Source: Roseomonas sp. 18066
Lineage (GTDB): Bacteria; Pseudomonadota; Alphaproteobacteria; Acetobacterales; Acetobacteraceae
Direction: 5' to 3'
Assembly (NCBI RefSeq): GCF_902706185.1
Contig: NZ_CACSJM010000030.1
Coordinates: forward strand, 1-46,782
DNA length: 46,782 nt
Made by a program: the position numbers and the translations under genes. The number at the start of each line of letters is the position of its first letter. The stretch's first letter is position 1. Of this stretch, positions 46,137 to 46,782 are shown piece by piece. The notes under the pieces were generated by a model that was not told where the DNA came from, did no database searches, and saw only the letters and a program-made list of their open reading frames with translations.

Positions 46137-46624
46137 CCGCCGGCCGCCCGGCCATCGTCATCTTCGGCGCCGCGGTCCGCCCCGATGGCAGCCCCAGCCT
46201 GACGCTGCGCCGCCGCGTCATGGCCGCCCATGCCTTCGCGCCCGAGGCCCTGTTCGTCCCCACCGGCGCCCAAGGCCGCCACGGCCCGGCCGAGGCCGCG
46301 GTGATGGCGCGCCTGCTGCAAGACCTCGGCACCCCGGCCGACGCCATCCTGCAGGAGACCACCGGCACCGACACGCTGAGCTCCGCCCGCGCCTGCGCGG
46401 CGCTGCTGCGCGACCATGCCGGCCCGGTCTTCGCCGCCTCCAGCGGCTACCACCTGCCGCGCTGCGTGATGCTGCTGCGGATCTACGGCCTGCCCGCCCG
46501 CGCGGCGCCGGCGCCGGAAGCTGCGCATCGCTGGCAGGAACGCTGGTGGTGGCGGGCGCGGGAAGCGGCGGCGCTGCCTTATGACGCGGTGGCGGGAACC
46601 TGGGACAGCAAGATCAGACGGTAA
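46133..46624 (+). CDS. YdcF-family (DUF218) protein
   Basis: 163 residues. IVIFGAAVRPDGSPSLTLRRRVMAAHAF, FVPTGAQGRHGPAEAAVMARLLQDLG, then ILQETTGTDTLSSARACAALL and FAASSGYHLPRCVMLLRIYGL match the DUF218 fold (SAM- or sugar-lipid-linked, often cell envelope). It lacks the membrane segment present in longer family members, so it is cytosolic. Overlaps the methyltransferase by ATGA. Confidence 0.85.
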   Translation: MTAGRPAIVIFGAAVRPDGSPSLTLRRRVMAAHAFAPEALFVPTGAQGRHGPAEAAVMARLLQDLGTPADAILQETTGTDTLSSARACAALLRDHAGPVFAASSGYHLPRCVMLLRIYGLPARAAPAPEAAHRWQERWWWRAREAAALPYDAVAGTWDSKIRR

Positions 46625-46626
46625 GG

Positions 46627-46648
46627 CCAGGGGAATGAATTCCCCTGG
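46627..46648 (+). repeat. Palindromic intergenic repeat, copy 8
   Basis: Arms CCAGGGGAAT and ATTCCCCTGG around GA directly after the YdcF stop, followed by ACCCCTTG. The trailing T-run is lost here. Confidence 0.8.
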
Positions 46649-46702
46649 ACCCCTTGTAACTTGGCGCCATCGCGCTCGGTCGTTGCTAGAGTGTCCGGAG
46701 CG

Positions 46703-46782
46703 GTGGCGGAGCGTAGCCCGGAACCCCTTGGGGCGATCGAGCCCGTAAAGAAGCGAGGGTCACGCTCCGTCGTTCCATCGAA
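46703..46782 (+). CDS. Possible 5' end of a gene at the right edge
   Basis: GTG at 46703 (or GTG at 46691) opens a frame to the edge coding for MAERSPEPLGAIEPVKKRGSR. A CTAG-type -10 (CTAGAG, 46686-46691) lies just before, as in the leaderless AGE gene. No domain visible. Confidence 0.3.
   Translation, partial: MAERSPEPLGAIEPVKKRGSRSVVPS

Noticed and set aside
46649..46782. tRNA or other structural RNA at the right edge
   Set aside because: No cloverleaf or T-loop sequence; better read as promoter plus possible gene start.

Overview
The window is about 46.8 kb of very GC-rich DNA from a bacterial chromosome. Gene order and protein sequences point to an alphaproteobacterium, most likely of the Acetobacteraceae (Roseomonas-like). 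The evidence is the alphaproteobacterial series FYDLN-acid protein / aroA-cmk / rpsA / sppA-ihfB-lapA-pyrF-trpF-trpB-trpA, the ppsR-maf unit divergent from hemE, class II AroA, six-domain S1, and several Bug/TctC and family-5 solute-binding proteins. No phage, insertion sequence, CRISPR array, rRNA or tRNA was recognised.

Layout. 1-2.7 kb: tail of an unknown gene, then typA. 2.7-11.7 kb: a catabolic-looking block with a divergent XRE-cupin regulator, a complete peptide/opine-type ABC importer (binding protein, two permeases, two ATPases), a DAO-family FAD oxidoreductase and an AGE-family sugar epimerase. 11.7-16.3 kb: two tiny coupled genes, hrcA, maf, ppsR and hemE. The ppsR-hemE gap has DnaA boxes, six GANTC sites and an AT-rich block and is my candidate for the chromosome origin. 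16.5-18.5 kb: a two-gene sugar-type operon (TIM-barrel isomerase, DUF993). 18.7-31.4 kb: aromatic amino acid, nucleotide and translation genes ending in trpBA, interrupted by a VOC protein and a DUF4139 secreted protein. 31.6-34.5 kb: adenosine-kinase-like, AEC transporter and TctC-type binding protein. 34.9-36 kb: bactofilin and a small lipoprotein. 36-38 kb: a CobW-type GTPase coupled to a WD40 protein, with a Zur-like palindrome upstream. 38.2-39 kb: a ZTP (pfl-type) riboswitch in front of a LysE-family exporter. 39-41.8 kb: aminotransferase, rdgB and rph. 41.8-42.1 kb: a parS-like site between two inverted repeat copies. 42.1-46.8 kb: glutamine amidotransferase, bestrophin-like channel, GNAT enzyme, tiny membrane proteins, a methyltransferase and a YdcF protein.

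Cross-cutting signals. (1) A palindromic intergenic repeat with a GGGGAATGAATTCCCC core occurs at least eight times, usually just after a gene and flanked by an A-run and a C/T-run, so it probably works as a terminator. (2) Several promoters share a -35 like TTGACN, a 16-17 nt spacer and a -10 beginning CTAG. In one case the predicted start lands exactly on the first base of the ZTP riboswitch. (3) A promoter and a terminator delimit a roughly 165-nt transcript with an arginine-rich mini-ORF ahead of the GNAT gene. The most notable findings are the ZTP riboswitch on a LysE exporter, the candidate oriC together with a parS-like site in one window, and the repeat family.
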